From assembly GCF_000020125.1 (NCBI RefSeq), contig NC_010676.1, forward strand, positions 310,001 to 374,000: a stretch of 64,000 nucleotides of DNA, in the 5' to 3' direction. Source of the DNA: Paraburkholderia phytofirmans PsJN (GTDB lineage Bacteria; Pseudomonadota; Gammaproteobacteria; Burkholderiales; Burkholderiaceae). The notes under the pieces are model-generated. The model was not told where the DNA came from. It ran no database searches and was given only the letters and a program-made list of their open reading frames with translations. Made by a program: the position numbers and the translations under genes. Numbering within the stretch: position 1 is the stretch's first letter; each line of letters starts with the position of its first letter. Positions 17,147 through 26,359 of the stretch are shown piece after piece.

Positions 17147-18088
17147 ATGACCGACAACACTCGACGCTATCCCGACCCATCCATCCGCGTGTTCGACCCG
17201 CGCTTCAAACCGTTGATCCTGGCTTCCGCGTCCGTCGAGTGCCTGTACCAAGGCGCGCGCTGGTCCGAGGGCCCGGTCTGGTTCGGCGACGGCCGCTATC
17301 TGCTATGGAGCGACATTCCGAACGACCGCATCTTGCGCTGGGACGAACCAAGCGGCACGGTGTCGACGTTTCGTCAGTCGTCGAACAATGCCAACGGCCA
17401 TACACGCGACCGTCAAGGCCGTCTCGTCAGCTGCGAGCATCTGACGCGCCGCGTCACGCGCACCGAATACGACGGCTCGATCACCGTGCTCGCCGAGCGC
17501 TATCGCGGCAAGCGCTTCAATTCGCCGAACGACGTGGTCGTGAAATCCGACGGCTCGATCTGGTTCAGCGATCCGACCTTCGGCATCGACGGCTTCTATG
17601 AGGGCGAGCGCCAGGAGTCGGAATTGCCGGCGTGCGTGTACCGCATCGACGGCCAATCCGGCGAAGTCACCGTCGTCGCGGACGACGTGCTCGGCCCCAA
17701 CGGTCTGGCGTTCTCACCGGACGAGTCGGTGCTGTACATCGTCGAATCGCGCGGCGAGCCGCACCGCACGATCCGTGCATTCGACGTCGAAGGCACCGGC
17801 GGCGCGCTGTCGAACAACCGCGTCCTGATCGACGCGGGTCCGGGCACGCCGGACGGCTTTCGCGTCGACGTCCACGGCAATCTGTGGTGCGGCTGGGGCA
17901 TGGGCACCGACGAACTCGACGGCGTGCGCGTCTTTACCTCGCAAGGCGAGCCGCTCGGCCACATTGCTCTACCGGAGCGCTGCGCGAACGTGTGCTTTGG
18001 CGGGCGGCATCGCAACCGGCTGTTCATGGCGGCAAGCCACGGACTTTATTCGCTCTATGTGAACACCCAAGGCGTGCAAGGCGGCTAG
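17147..18088 (+). CDS. SMP-30/gluconolactonase family sugar lactonase
   Basis: A 313-residue six-bladed propeller of the SMP-30/regucalcin/gluconolactonase family, which hydrolyses aldonolactones with a divalent metal. Catalytic and metal positions are visible: Glu in WSEGPVWFGDGRYLLWSD, Asn in RFNSPNDVVVKSDGSIWFSD, Asn in LGPNGLAFSPDE and Asp in PDGFRVDVHGNLWCGW. Start 17147 matches family N-termini, although the ribosome site is weak. It precedes, by 240 bases, an ABC importer and a sugar-acid dehydratase, so it probably supplies the aldonic acid for that pathway. Confidence 0.9.
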   Translation: MTDNTRRYPDPSIRVFDPRFKPLILASASVECLYQGARWSEGPVWFGDGRYLLWSDIPNDRILRWDEPSGTVSTFRQSSNNANGHTRDRQGRLVSCEHLTRRVTRTEYDGSITVLAERYRGKRFNSPNDVVVKSDGSIWFSDPTFGIDGFYEGERQESELPACVYRIDGQSGEVTVVADDVLGPNGLAFSPDESVLYIVESRGEPHRTIRAFDVEGTGGALSNNRVLIDAGPGTPDGFRVDVHGNLWCGWGMGTDELDGVRVFTSQGEPLGHIALPERCANVCFGGRHRNRLFMAASHGLYSLYVNTQGVQGG

Positions 18089-18327
18089 TTGCCTGACAAG
18101 TTGTCGTCAGAGGTCATGCGCAGCTTCGGGTTTGCCCTTGGGTGCAGCGCGCAAGCCATTGAGCGGCAAGGATTCAACCCGAAAACCCCGGTTTTCGCGA
18201 GCCCGCCGCAGCCACAAGCATTTGCTTGACATCAGCTGTCCCGCTTCGCTATGTTCCATTGGTAGTAAGACACCGCCCGCAGCGCATTCGACCGGCGGAT
18301 TTCCATACCAAGAAGCGAGGAGACGCA

Positions 18328-19497
18328 ATGACTGTTTCAGACAGGTTGGCGCTCAGGCTGGTGTCCGTATGTCTCGCGGCGAGCGCCGCTTTCGCATCCG
18401 CCGCGCACGCGGCCGACCCGGTCACGCTCAATATCGTCGACGTGGCCGGCGACCTTCAACTCACGCAAAAGGGCTTCGAGGCCTTCAAGGCGAAGTACCC
18501 GAACCTCGTCGCCAATCTCACCTTCACGAATGCGCCGGCGCCGCAACTGCCCGGCAAGATCAAGGCGATGCAGGCCGCGGGCCGCTCCGATATCGATCTC
18601 GTGCTGACCGGCACCGACGCGCTCGCCGCAGGCATCGAACAGGGTCTATGGATGAAGCTGCTGCCTGAGAACGCGGCGGCGTTCCCCGGCGTGCTCGACA
18701 AATACGCGCCGGGTCCGCGCAAGATGCAGGATCTCGCGCAAGGCTACGGGCTCGAAGTCGCGTATATGCCTGCCGGCCCGCTGCTCGAATACAACCCCGC
18801 CAAAGTCAGCGACCCGCCGAAGACACCCGAACAATTGCTGCAATGGTGCAAGGCGCATCCGGACAAACTGATCTATGCACGGCCGGCAAATTCCGGTCCG
18901 GGCCGCACGTTCCTGATGGGCTTGCCGTACGTGCTCGGCGACAAGGATCCGCAGGATCCGATTCACGGCTGGGACAAGACGTGGGCCTTTCTCAAGCAAC
19001 TGAACGATTGCATTCCTTACTATCCGGGCGGCACGTCCGCGGTAATGAAGGAACTCGGCGAAGGCACGCGCGACATGACCGTGACCGTAACGGGCTGGGA
19101 CATCAATCCGCGCGCGCTCGGTATCGTGCCGGCCGAATTCCGCGTGCAGGCCTTCGACAACATGACGTGGGTGAACGACGCGCACTACATGGTGATTCCG
19201 AAAGGCGTGCCGAAGGAAAAAATCGACGTGCTCTACAAGCTGATGAACTTTATGCTCGAGCCGGCGCAGCAGGCCATGACCTATGACGACGGTTATTTCT
19301 ATCCCGGTCCGGCGATCAAGGGCGTGAGCGTCGAGCAGGCGCCCGCGCACAGCCAGGACGTGCTGAAGAAATACGGCCGGCCTGAGTACGTGAAGCTGCT
19401 GGCCGAGCATCCGCACGTACTGCCGCTGAATGCCGCGGCGATGGTTGCGGCTTTCAAGAAATGGGACACCGAGATCGGCGCGCAGAAGACCAAGTAG
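18328..19497 (+). CDS. ABC transporter periplasmic substrate-binding protein
   Basis: A 389-residue solute-binding protein that starts at 18328 behind GAGGAG. A Sec signal peptide ends at AHA-ADP (about residue 29). The body (VTLNIVDVAGDLQLTQKGFE, IKAMQAAGRSDIDLVLTGTD, FDNMTWVNDAHYMVIPKG) is the bacterial extracellular solute-binding family 1 type, used for sugars, polyamines and related solutes. It is the first gene of an operon that also encodes the ATPase and two permeases. The neighbouring lactonase and dehydratase suggest a sugar or sugar-acid ligand, which is inference. Confidence 0.9.
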   Translation: MTVSDRLALRLVSVCLAASAAFASAAHAADPVTLNIVDVAGDLQLTQKGFEAFKAKYPNLVANLTFTNAPAPQLPGKIKAMQAAGRSDIDLVLTGTDALAAGIEQGLWMKLLPENAAAFPGVLDKYAPGPRKMQDLAQGYGLEVAYMPAGPLLEYNPAKVSDPPKTPEQLLQWCKAHPDKLIYARPANSGPGRTFLMGLPYVLGDKDPQDPIHGWDKTWAFLKQLNDCIPYYPGGTSAVMKELGEGTRDMTVTVTGWDINPRALGIVPAEFRVQAFDNMTWVNDAHYMVIPKGVPKEKIDVLYKLMNFMLEPAQQAMTYDDGYFYPGPAIKGVSVEQAPAHSQDVLKKYGRPEYVKLLAEHPHVLPLNAAAMVAAFKKWDTEIGAQKTK

Positions 19498-19585
19498 CCT
19501 CCGCACCGGCCATGCACGCACGAAGCCGCCTCGATCCCCACCTGATCGATGACGGCGCACGCATCGCGCGTATCAGGAAATCGCC

Positions 19586-20665
19586 ATGAAGCATCACTTT
19601 GAGCAGTTGCGGCTCGATTCGGTGAGCCGCAGTTTCACGAATGCGGAAGGCCAGGCGATCGCGGCACTGCGTGGACTCGATCTGACCATCCAGCGTGGCG
19701 AGTTCATCGCATTGCTGGGGCCGTCCGGTTGCGGCAAGTCGACGGCGCTCAATTGCATCGCCGGATTGCAGCCGTTGACGAGCGGCGGCATCTGGCTCGA
19801 CGACAAACGCATCGACGTACTGCCGCCGGAGAAGCGCGGCTTCGGCATGGTATTTCAGAACTACGCGCTGTTTCCGCACATGAGCGTGCTCGACAACGTC
19901 GGCTTCGGTTTGAAAATGCGCGGCATCGGCAAGAGCGAAGCCGTGCGCCGGGTGCGCGAAGCGTTGCAACTCGTGCAACTAGTCGGGCACGAGCGCAAAC
20001 TGCCCGGCCAACTCTCCGGCGGCCAGCAGCAACGCGTCGCGATTGCGCGCGCGATCGTGATCGAGCCGCCGCTGATCCTGATGGACGAACCGCTGTCGAA
20101 TCTCGACACCAAGCTGCGCATCGAAATGCGCGCGGAGATTCGCCGCATCCATAGCCAGCTCGAACGCGCGACACTTTACGTGACGCACGATCAGGACGAA
20201 GCGCTGTCCATGGCCGATCGCATCGTCGTGATGAGGGAAGGCGTGGTGCAGCAGGTCGCCACGCCGAAAGAGGTCTATACGCGGCCGCAGAATCTGCATG
20301 TCGCGCGCTTCATGGGCTATCGCAATGTGGCCGAGTTCGAACTCGAAGGCATGCAAGGCGAAAGCGTGATGGTGAGCGCGCACGGTGTGCGTCTGCTCGG
20401 CACGCCGATGGCCGGCTTCAATAGCAAACGCGTGAGCGTCGCGCTGCGTCCCGAGGATATGGAGCGCGCCACGCCCGGTGCGGAGAATGCCTTCGATGCG
20501 TTGGTGACGACCGTCGAATACGGCGGCCGCGATTCGCTGCTGCGCGTGAAGACCGCCTTTGGCGATATCTGGGCGCGCGTCGGCGGAGAATTCGAAGAAG
20601 GCGAGCGCATCAGCCTGCGCGTGCCGCCGTCGCGCACGCTCGTGTACGACGCGGAGGCGGTGTGA
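19586..20665 (+). CDS. ABC transporter ATP-binding protein (MalK/PotA type)
   Basis: A 359-residue importer ATPase. Walker A is GPSGCGKST (about 48-56), the Q-loop is [10 protein letters not shown], the signature LSGGQQQR, Walker B LILMDEP and the H-loop [14 protein letters not shown]-terminal TOBE/OB regulatory region follows ([38 protein letters not shown]). It powers the importer formed with the flanking binding protein and permeases. Its stop overlaps the GTG start of the next gene. Confidence 0.94.
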   Translation: MKHHFEQLRLDSVSRSFTNAEGQAIAALRGLDLTIQRGEFIALLGPSGCGKSTALNCIAGLQPLTSGGIWLDDKRIDVLPPEKRGFGMVFQNYALFPHMSVLDNVGFGLKMRGIGKSEAVRRVREALQLVQLVGHERKLPGQLSGGQQQRVAIARAIVIEPPLILMDEPLSNLDTKLRIEMRAEIRRIHSQLERATLYVTHDQDEALSMADRIVVMREGVVQQVATPKEVYTRPQNLHVARFMGYRNVAEFELEGMQGESVMVSAHGVRLLGTPMAGFNSKRVSVALRPEDMERATPGAENAFDALVTTVEYGGRDSLLRVKTAFGDIWARVGGEFEEGERISLRVPPSRTLVYDAEAV

Positions 20666-21540
20666 ATACGCCCACGCTGTCGCCGCCGCTCGTGCCGCGC
20701 GATGCCAAAGCGTGGCTCGTCGCCCCGGCGTTGCTCTTCGTCGTCGCGTTGTTCATCTATCCTTTCGCGTACGGTCTGATGCTGTCGTTCCGGCCGATGA
20801 ACGGCGGCAGCCTCTGGGCCAACTATCTGGCCTTCTTCACCGACACGTCGATGTGGCCGACGATTTTCGTCACGCTCAAGCTCTCGGTGCCGGCCACGCT
20901 GATCAACGTCGGCGTCTCCGTGCCGGTGGCGTTCGCGCTGCGCCGCTACTCGCGCTATCAGAAGTTCGTCACGACGCTGCTGGTGATCCCCGTGACCCTC
21001 GGCACCGTGTTGATCGCCGACGGCATGCTCACGTACTTCGGCCCGAACGGCTGGTTTCCGCAAGCGTTGCAGGGCCTGCATCTCTATACGCGTGAAGTGC
21101 GCCTCACGCATAACTTCTGGGGCGTGCTGATTTCGCTGATCGTGTCGGGCTTTCCGTTTGCGTTTCTGTTGACGCTCTCGTACGTGACCGGCATCGACCC
21201 GACGCTCGCCGCCGCGGCAGCGACGCTCGGCGCGAGTCCGTGGCAGCAGTTTCGCCGCATCTACCTGCCGCTGCTGGTGCCGGGGCTGACCATGGCGGCG
21301 TGTCTGTCTTTTGTGCAGGCGTTTTCGGTGTTTCCATCCGCGGTGCTGCTCGGCGCGCCCGCCGGGCCGACGCGCGTGATGTCGATCGCCGCCGCCGAGG
21401 CCGCGTTCGAAAGCTACGACTATTCGCTGGCATCCGCGATCGCGATGGTGATGGGCTTCGTGCAGCTGCTGGTGGTTGCCGCGCTGCTCGGCGCGCGCCG
21501 CTTCTTCTACAGCGGTCCGACTACCGGAGGCAAAGGCTGA
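20662..21540 (+). CDS. ABC transporter permease, inner-membrane subunit 1
   Basis: A 292-residue permease with six predicted membrane helices. It carries the EAA-type loop in its C-terminal half (DPTLAAAAATLGASPWQQFR followed by RIYLPLLVPG), which docks onto the ATPase. The start is GTG at 20662, overlapping the TGA of the ATPase gene by four bases, so translation is coupled. It belongs to the same importer as the genes on both sides. Confidence 0.92.
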   Translation: MNTPTLSPPLVPRDAKAWLVAPALLFVVALFIYPFAYGLMLSFRPMNGGSLWANYLAFFTDTSMWPTIFVTLKLSVPATLINVGVSVPVAFALRRYSRYQKFVTTLLVIPVTLGTVLIADGMLTYFGPNGWFPQALQGLHLYTREVRLTHNFWGVLISLIVSGFPFAFLLTLSYVTGIDPTLAAAAATLGASPWQQFRRIYLPLLVPGLTMAACLSFVQAFSVFPSAVLLGAPAGPTRVMSIAAAEAAFESYDYSLASAIAMVMGFVQLLVVAALLGARRFFYSGPTTGGKG

Positions 21541-22478
21541 TGACGACCGATCATCGCGCGACGCAGCCTTCGTGGTCCGCGTCCACATCGAACGATCACG
21601 ACGACGGCGCGCGCGAGCCGGAAAGGCGCACCGGTCACACCCGGCAGCGCACCAGCGTGCCCGGCCGCATCTGGCGCGTGCTGGTGTGGGGCGCGATGGT
21701 GTTCTTTCTCGTCAACGTGGTGCTGCTGATCGCGACCGTCGCGGTCAATTCGATCGCGACGCGCTGGTTCGGCACCTTGCTGCCGCAAGGCTTCACGCTG
21801 CATTGGTATGCGCAGGCGTGGAGCGATTTCCAGTTGGCGAGTGTGTTGTGGGTGACCGTCGAAGTGGTCGGCGCAGTCGTGCTGCTGTCGGTCCTGCTCG
21901 GCGTGCCGGCGGCTTATGCGCTCGCGCGCGTGCAATTTCCCGGCAAGCGCATCGCGATGCTGATTTTCCTGTTGCCGCTGATGGTGCCGCCTGTCACGTA
22001 CGGCATTCCCATGGCGACGGTCATGTACAAGGTCGGCCTCGCCGGCACGCTGAGTGGCGTGATTCTGGCCAACCTCGTGCCGGCGTTGCCGTTCGTGATT
22101 CTCGTGATGACGCCCTTCATTGAACAGATCGATCCGAATCTCGAAGCGGCGGCGCGTATTTTCGGCGCCAACACGTTTCGCTATTTCCGCTATGTGCTGC
22201 TGCCGTTGCTCGTGCCCGGCATGCTGGCCGCGGGCTTGCTGGTGCTGGTGCGCACCATCGGCATGTTCGAGCTGACTTTTTTCACCGCGGGCCCCGCGAC
22301 GCAAACGCTCGTGGTCGCGCTGTACTACGCTGTCTTTTCAACCGGCGTGCGCGCGCCGCAATCGATCGATGCGATGGCGATGATCTATATGGCGATCACG
22401 CTGATCTGGGTGCTGATCGCACTGCAATTCGTGAGCCCGACGCAGATCGTGTCGCGCGTGAAGGAACAGAAGCGCTGA
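21540..22478 (+). CDS. ABC transporter permease, inner-membrane subunit 2
   Basis: A 312-residue permease. The start at 21540 overlaps the previous stop (ATGA). A hydrophilic N-terminal tail of about 40 residues precedes six membrane helices. The EAA loop is DPNLEAAARIFGANTFRYFR then YVLLPLLVPG. It forms the heteromeric channel with the upstream permease. The next gene begins soon after the stop, so the dehydratase is probably in the same transcript. Confidence 0.92.
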   Translation: MTTDHRATQPSWSASTSNDHDDGAREPERRTGHTRQRTSVPGRIWRVLVWGAMVFFLVNVVLLIATVAVNSIATRWFGTLLPQGFTLHWYAQAWSDFQLASVLWVTVEVVGAVVLLSVLLGVPAAYALARVQFPGKRIAMLIFLLPLMVPPVTYGIPMATVMYKVGLAGTLSGVILANLVPALPFVILVMTPFIEQIDPNLEAAARIFGANTFRYFRYVLLPLLVPGMLAAGLLVLVRTIGMFELTFFTAGPATQTLVVALYYAVFSTGVRAPQSIDAMAMIYMAITLIWVLIALQFVSPTQIVSRVKEQKR

Positions 22479-22535
22479 ATACGCCCGGACATGAGCCGCG
22501 CCTGCGGCGTGGCGAAAGACATCGTGGAGCAGACG

Positions 22536-24296
22536 TTGACGAAGCGAAAGAAACCCGAAGAACTGCGCAGCCACCGCTGGTACGGCGTGAACGATCTGCG
22601 CTCGTTTGGCCACCGTTCGCGCACCGCGCAGATGGGCTATGACCGCGAGGAATACGCCGGCAAACCGGTCATTGCGATTCTCAACACGTGGAGCGAGATC
22701 AACGCCTGTCATACGCACTTCAAGCAGCGTGTCGAGGAAGTGAAGCGCGGCATCTGGCAGGCCGGCGGCTTTCCGGTCGAACTGCCGGTGCAGACGCTCT
22801 CCGAGCCGTTCCAGAAGCCCACCACGATGCTGTATCGCAACTTCCTCGCCATGGAAGCCGAGGAAACGCTGCGCTCGTATCCCGCTGACGGCGTCGTGCT
22901 GATGGGCGGTTGCGACAAGACCACGCCCGGATTGCTGATGGGCGCGATCTCGATGGACTTGCCGGCGATCTTCCTGCCCGCCGGCCCGATGTTGCGCGGG
23001 AACTGGAACGGCGTGACGCTCGGCTCCGGTTCTGACGTCTGGAAATACTGGGCCGAATTGCGCGCGGGCACGATCACGCAGGACGACTGGCAAGGCATCG
23101 AAGGCGGCATTGCGCGCTCGCCGGGGCACTGCATGACCATGGGCACCGCGTCGACCATGACGAGCGCGGCCGAAGCGCTCGGCTTCACGCTGCCCGGTTT
23201 CGCGTCGATTCCCGCAGCGGATTCGCGCCATGCGCAGATGGCGGCGAAAACCGGCAAGCGTATCGTCGAGATGGTGTGGGAGGACCTCAAACCGTCCGAC
23301 CTGATCACGGCAGGTTCCGTCGATAACGCCGTGACCACCTGCCTCGCGCTGTCCGGTTCGACCAACGCGATCGTGCATATGATCGCGCTTGCGCGGCGTG
23401 CCGGCATCGAGTTGACGCTCGATCGCTACGACGACATCGCGCGCCGCACGCCGGTGTTGGCGAACGTTCGTCCGACCGGTGCGTATCTGATGGAGGATTT
23501 TTTTTATGCGGGCGGCTTGCGCGCCTTGCTCGCCGAACTGGGCGAGTTGATCGACCGTTCGCAGAAAACCGTCAACGGCCGCACGCTCGGTGAGAATCTC
23601 GAAGGCGCGGAGATTTTCAACGACGACGTGATTCGCCGGCGTGACAAGCCGCTGCTGCCCAACAGCGGGCTCGCGGTGCTACGCGGCAACATCGCGCCCG
23701 ACGGCGCTGTGATCAAACCCGGCGCCGCCGAACCACATCTGCTCGTGCACACCGGCCGCGCGGTGGTGTTCAAGGACTACAACGACATGGCCGCGCGCAT
23801 CGACGACGACACGCTCGACATCGACGAGAACAGTCTGATCGTGCTTCAGCACGCGGGGCCGGTCGGCGCGCCGGGGATGCCTGAATGGGGCCAATTACCC
23901 ATCCCGCGAAAATTGCTGCAGAAAGGCGTGCGCGACATGGTGCGCATATCGGATGCGCGGATGAGCGGGACGAGTTACGGCGCGTGCGTGCTGCACGTCG
24001 CCCCGGAGTCGTTCATCGGCGGGCCGTTTGCGTTGGTCGAGAGCGGCGACATGATCGAGCTCGACGTGCCGCGACGCAAACTCAACCTGCTGGTGACGGA
24101 TGATGAACTCGCGCGCCGCAAAGCTGCATGGGTCAGACCGGCGCCGCGTTTCACGCGCGGCTACGGCGCGATGCATCAGGTGCATGTGATGCAGGCGAAT
24201 CAAGGTTGCGATTTCGATTTCCTGCAACGCGGCGGCGCGCAAGCTGCACCCGATGCGGACGTCGCCAAAGATACGGGCGAGCCGGAGATTCACTGA
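22536..24296 (+). CDS. IlvD/Edd-family sugar-acid dehydratase (L-arabinonate dehydratase-like)
   Basis: An Fe-S dehydratase that removes water from an aldonic acid to give a 2-keto-3-deoxy acid. Family blocks include [40 protein letters not shown] (cluster Cys), [38 protein letters not shown] and [20 protein letters not shown]. The opening [13 protein letters not shown] is typical of L-arabinonate and related dehydratases. I favour a TTG start at 22536, because GGAG sits six bases upstream and family members begin here; the frame also offers ATG at 22491 with no ribosome site. Lactonase, importer and dehydratase form a pathway, but no dehydrogenase or aldolase is nearby. Confidence 0.9.
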   Translation: MTKRKKPEELRSHRWYGVNDLRSFGHRSRTAQMGYDREEYAGKPVIAILNTWSEINACHTHFKQRVEEVKRGIWQAGGFPVELPVQTLSEPFQKPTTMLYRNFLAMEAEETLRSYPADGVVLMGGCDKTTPGLLMGAISMDLPAIFLPAGPMLRGNWNGVTLGSGSDVWKYWAELRAGTITQDDWQGIEGGIARSPGHCMTMGTASTMTSAAEALGFTLPGFASIPAADSRHAQMAAKTGKRIVEMVWEDLKPSDLITAGSVDNAVTTCLALSGSTNAIVHMIALARRAGIELTLDRYDDIARRTPVLANVRPTGAYLMEDFFYAGGLRALLAELGELIDRSQKTVNGRTLGENLEGAEIFNDDVIRRRDKPLLPNSGLAVLRGNIAPDGAVIKPGAAEPHLLVHTGRAVVFKDYNDMAARIDDDTLDIDENSLIVLQHAGPVGAPGMPEWGQLPIPRKLLQKGVRDMVRISDARMSGTSYGACVLHVAPESFIGGPFALVESGDMIELDVPRRKLNLLVTDDELARRKAAWVRPAPRFTRGYGAMHQVHVMQANQGCDFDFLQRGGAQAAPDADVAKDTGEPEIH

Positions 24297-24360
24297 GTCA
24301 TTAAGGGCCGTCGAAAGCGTGAGGCGGCCACTGCAGCGCTCCGGCAACATGGGAACAGGG

Positions 24361-24388
24361 CGCGATGCGGCTCGATAACCGCATCGCG
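24361..24388. repeat. Perfect 10-bp inverted repeat between convergent genes
   Basis: CGCGATGCGG - N8 - CCGCATCGCG lies between the dehydratase stop (24296) and the SDR stop (24402). It can fold in either direction and probably helps end both transcripts, but there is no T-run. Confidence 0.55.
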
Positions 24389-24401
24389 TGAATCCTTCAC
24401 T

Positions 24402-25007
24402 TCAATAGCCGACGCGATACACGCGGCCAGTTTGCGCGCCTTCCACGCTGCGCAGATAAGCCATCGCCGCGCGCTGCGCCGTCACCGGCTCGAAGCCGCG
24501 GAAGTAGGGCGCATAAGCGTCCATCGCTTCGGTGAGCACGGTCGGGCTCACCAGGTTGATGCGAATGCCGCGCGGCATTTCGATCGCCGCGCCGCGCACG
24601 AAACCTTCGAGTGCCAGATTGACGGTGGTCGCGCTCGCGCCCTGCAGAATCGGTTCCTCAGCGAGGATGCCGCTCGTCAACGTGAACGAGCCGCCGTCGT
24701 TCACATATTGCTGACCCGTGAGCACCACGTTGATCTGGCCCATCAGCTTGTCGCGCAGGCCAACCCAGAACTGTTCGATGCTCATCTCGGGCAACGGACC
24801 GAAATACACCCTGCCGGTCGCGGTCACAACGCCATCCACTTTGCCGATCTCGCGAAAGAGCCGCTCGACGCTCGCCGGGTCGGTGCTGTCGACGTGGTAT
24901 TGCCCGCGCGTCGCGCCCACCTCGATCACTTCATGGCGCGCCTTCAGTTCCGCGCTCACCGCTTGGCCCAGCGTGCCGGTGGCGCCGATCACGACGATCT
25001 TTTTCAT
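24402..25007 (-). CDS. Atypical short-chain dehydrogenase lacking the Tyr-Lys pair
   Basis: A 201-residue Rossmann protein with the nucleotide-binding GATGTLG at residues 8-14 and GGAG six bases before the ATG. The Ser region is conserved (GSFTLTSGILAEEPILQGA), but where classical SDRs have YxxxK this protein reads ASATTVNLAL, so both catalytic Tyr and Lys are missing. Such proteins form a recognised divergent SDR group (Lin1944-like). It may bind NAD(P) as a sensor or scaffold, or catalyse by another mechanism. A close paralogue is at 47489-48082. Confidence 0.85.
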   Translation of the reverse strand: MKKIVVIGATGTLGQAVSAELKARHEVIEVGATRGQYHVDSTDPASVERLFREIGKVDGVVTATGRVYFGPLPEMSIEQFWVGLRDKLMGQINVVLTGQQYVNDGGSFTLTSGILAEEPILQGASATTVNLALEGFVRGAAIEMPRGIRINLVSPTVLTEAMDAYAPYFRGFEPVTAQRAAMAYLRSVEGAQTGRVYRVGY

Positions 25008-25112
25008 CTACTGCTCCGTTGAGGGTTGACGTGCAGTCGATTCTGCCGATGGTTGCCGCAAGGAAATAGCCTCGCCGGCGTGCAGGTCCTGCAACCCTGA
25101 GTTTCTAATCGA

Positions 25113-25150
25113 AGTAAAAGCGCGCACCGCGAATCAAACGGTGCGCGCTT
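25113..25150 (-). terminator. Rho-independent terminator
   Basis: A perfect 12-bp stem (AAGCGCGCACCG / CGGTGCGCGCTT, loop of nine) is followed on the minus strand by TTTTAC. It sits about 75 bases beyond the stop of the minus-strand gene ending at 25224. Confidence 0.75.
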
Positions 25151-25223
25151 CGCAATACACGGATTAATTAGGGCTCGCGCGAGAATTCAAACGCGCAATC
25201 AAATGCGAACTTTGCGCGAATGT

Positions 25224-25679
25224 TTATTTCACCCGATGTAATTCGATCAGCCTGGTAGGGCGCAAATGATTAAGGGCGTAATGAATGCGGCCGCGGTCCT
25301 GACGGCTGCCGACCGGCCGTGGATCGTCGTACTGATGGTCCGCCGAATACGCACCTTGCGGCGCGACCATGCCTTTGTCGATCACGGTGTAGCCCGGTTC
25401 GAGCGCGAGCAGCAGATGATTGCCGCCAACCCGGCTGTCGAAGCCGGCCATGCCGTCGAGCGACTCGGGCACGCTGTTCGTGAGGGTTGCATTGCTGGTG
25501 GTGATCTCGTCGGGCGAGATGGGGCTGTGGCCCGCTATGCGCGCGGCTTCGAGGTTTTTGCCGTCGGTGTCGACGGTGCTGTCGTGGGTGCGGTCGTTGT
25601 GCAATTCCGCGGTGTTCGCGCGGCTGGTGGCAGCCGGTTGCGTTGCGTCTGCTGGCTTCTTGATATCGCTGTTCATCAT
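25224..25679 (-). CDS. Hypothetical protein, possibly DUF3005
   Basis: A protein of about 151 residues, probably starting at 25679 (AAGGAG five bases before ATG ATG). There is no signal peptide or membrane segment. The N-terminal half is polar and disordered-looking. The C-terminal half (ATLTNSVPESLDGMAGFDSR, GGNHLLLALEPGYTVIDKG) resembles the small Burkholderia family DUF3005, from memory and with moderate certainty. Function unknown. It has its own terminator downstream. Confidence 0.65.
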   Translation of the reverse strand: MMNSDIKKPADATQPAATSRANTAELHNDRTHDSTVDTDGKNLEAARIAGHSPISPDEITTSNATLTNSVPESLDGMAGFDSRVGGNHLLLALEPGYTVIDKGMVAPQGAYSADHQYDDPRPVGSRQDRGRIHYALNHLRPTRLIELHRVK

Positions 25680-25999
25680 GCATTCTCCTTTGAAGAGGAC
25701 ATGGTGTGACATGCAGCAAAACCCGTTCCGCCTCGCACAAACCCTGATTCACCTGTTCTTGCTGCGCTTTGTCCGCAGTCGCATGCGCAGTTGCGAGTGA
25801 GGTATTCGGCTGGCGATTGCGTCCGCGATTCTTTTCGATTTTTTTAATGGACGCGTATTTTCTACAGAGTATGATCTTACTCCGACGAGCGAAGCGCGGT
25901 TAAATTGGAAGACATTCGGTCCGGCTATTTCTTGATGGCCGGTAGCACCGTCTGCGCGCCACTCAAAACATTTTACGGGGCCGTCAGGGCGGGTGACAC
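25680..25999. other. Intergenic region with a 16-bp palindrome
   Basis: No gene is seen in 320 bases. GAGTA-TGATCT-TACTC at 25867-25882 is an inverted repeat placed between divergent small genes and could be an operator; it has no known match that I recognise. A T-rich run lies at 25830-25850. Confidence 0.35.
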
Positions 26000-26233
26000 A
26001 TGCACTTCGATGCTGCATTCACACATCGCGGCTATTTGTTAAATTGCGCCCCCGCGCGCGCGGTGGATGGCACTTGGCAACCTTACGTGGTCATCTCCCG
26101 CTCGAGCGACGGCGAACTGGTCGCTAACCGTTTTTTTCCCACCGACTTGCGCTTTCGTGAGGAAGCGGCCGCCATTGCGCATGCGCGCGACTGGGCGGTG
26201 CGCTGGATCGATGCGAGCAGCGTGACCATCTGA
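26000..26233 (+). CDS. Small hypothetical protein
   Basis: A 77-residue cytoplasmic-type protein (MHFDAAFTHRGYLLNCAPAR..., ending ARDWAVRWIDASSVTI). It has the look of a small alpha/beta domain with a strand-turn-strand (WQPYVVISRSSDGELVANRF) and a C-terminal helix rich in Ala. I do not recognise the family. Codon use matches the neighbouring genes, which supports a real gene. Confidence 0.6.
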   Translation: MHFDAAFTHRGYLLNCAPARAVDGTWQPYVVISRSSDGELVANRFFPTDLRFREEAAAIAHARDWAVRWIDASSVTI

Positions 26234-26359
26234 GCGCCTCCGGCGCCATGTCGTACCGCGTGCTCCGCCGTCGAGCGGGGCTGCGCGAGCCGCGGCAAAA
26301 CGCGGTAATCTCTCGGCATAATCACTTCGAACCGTGCTTCCGCGCGGCGCTGTCCTTTT

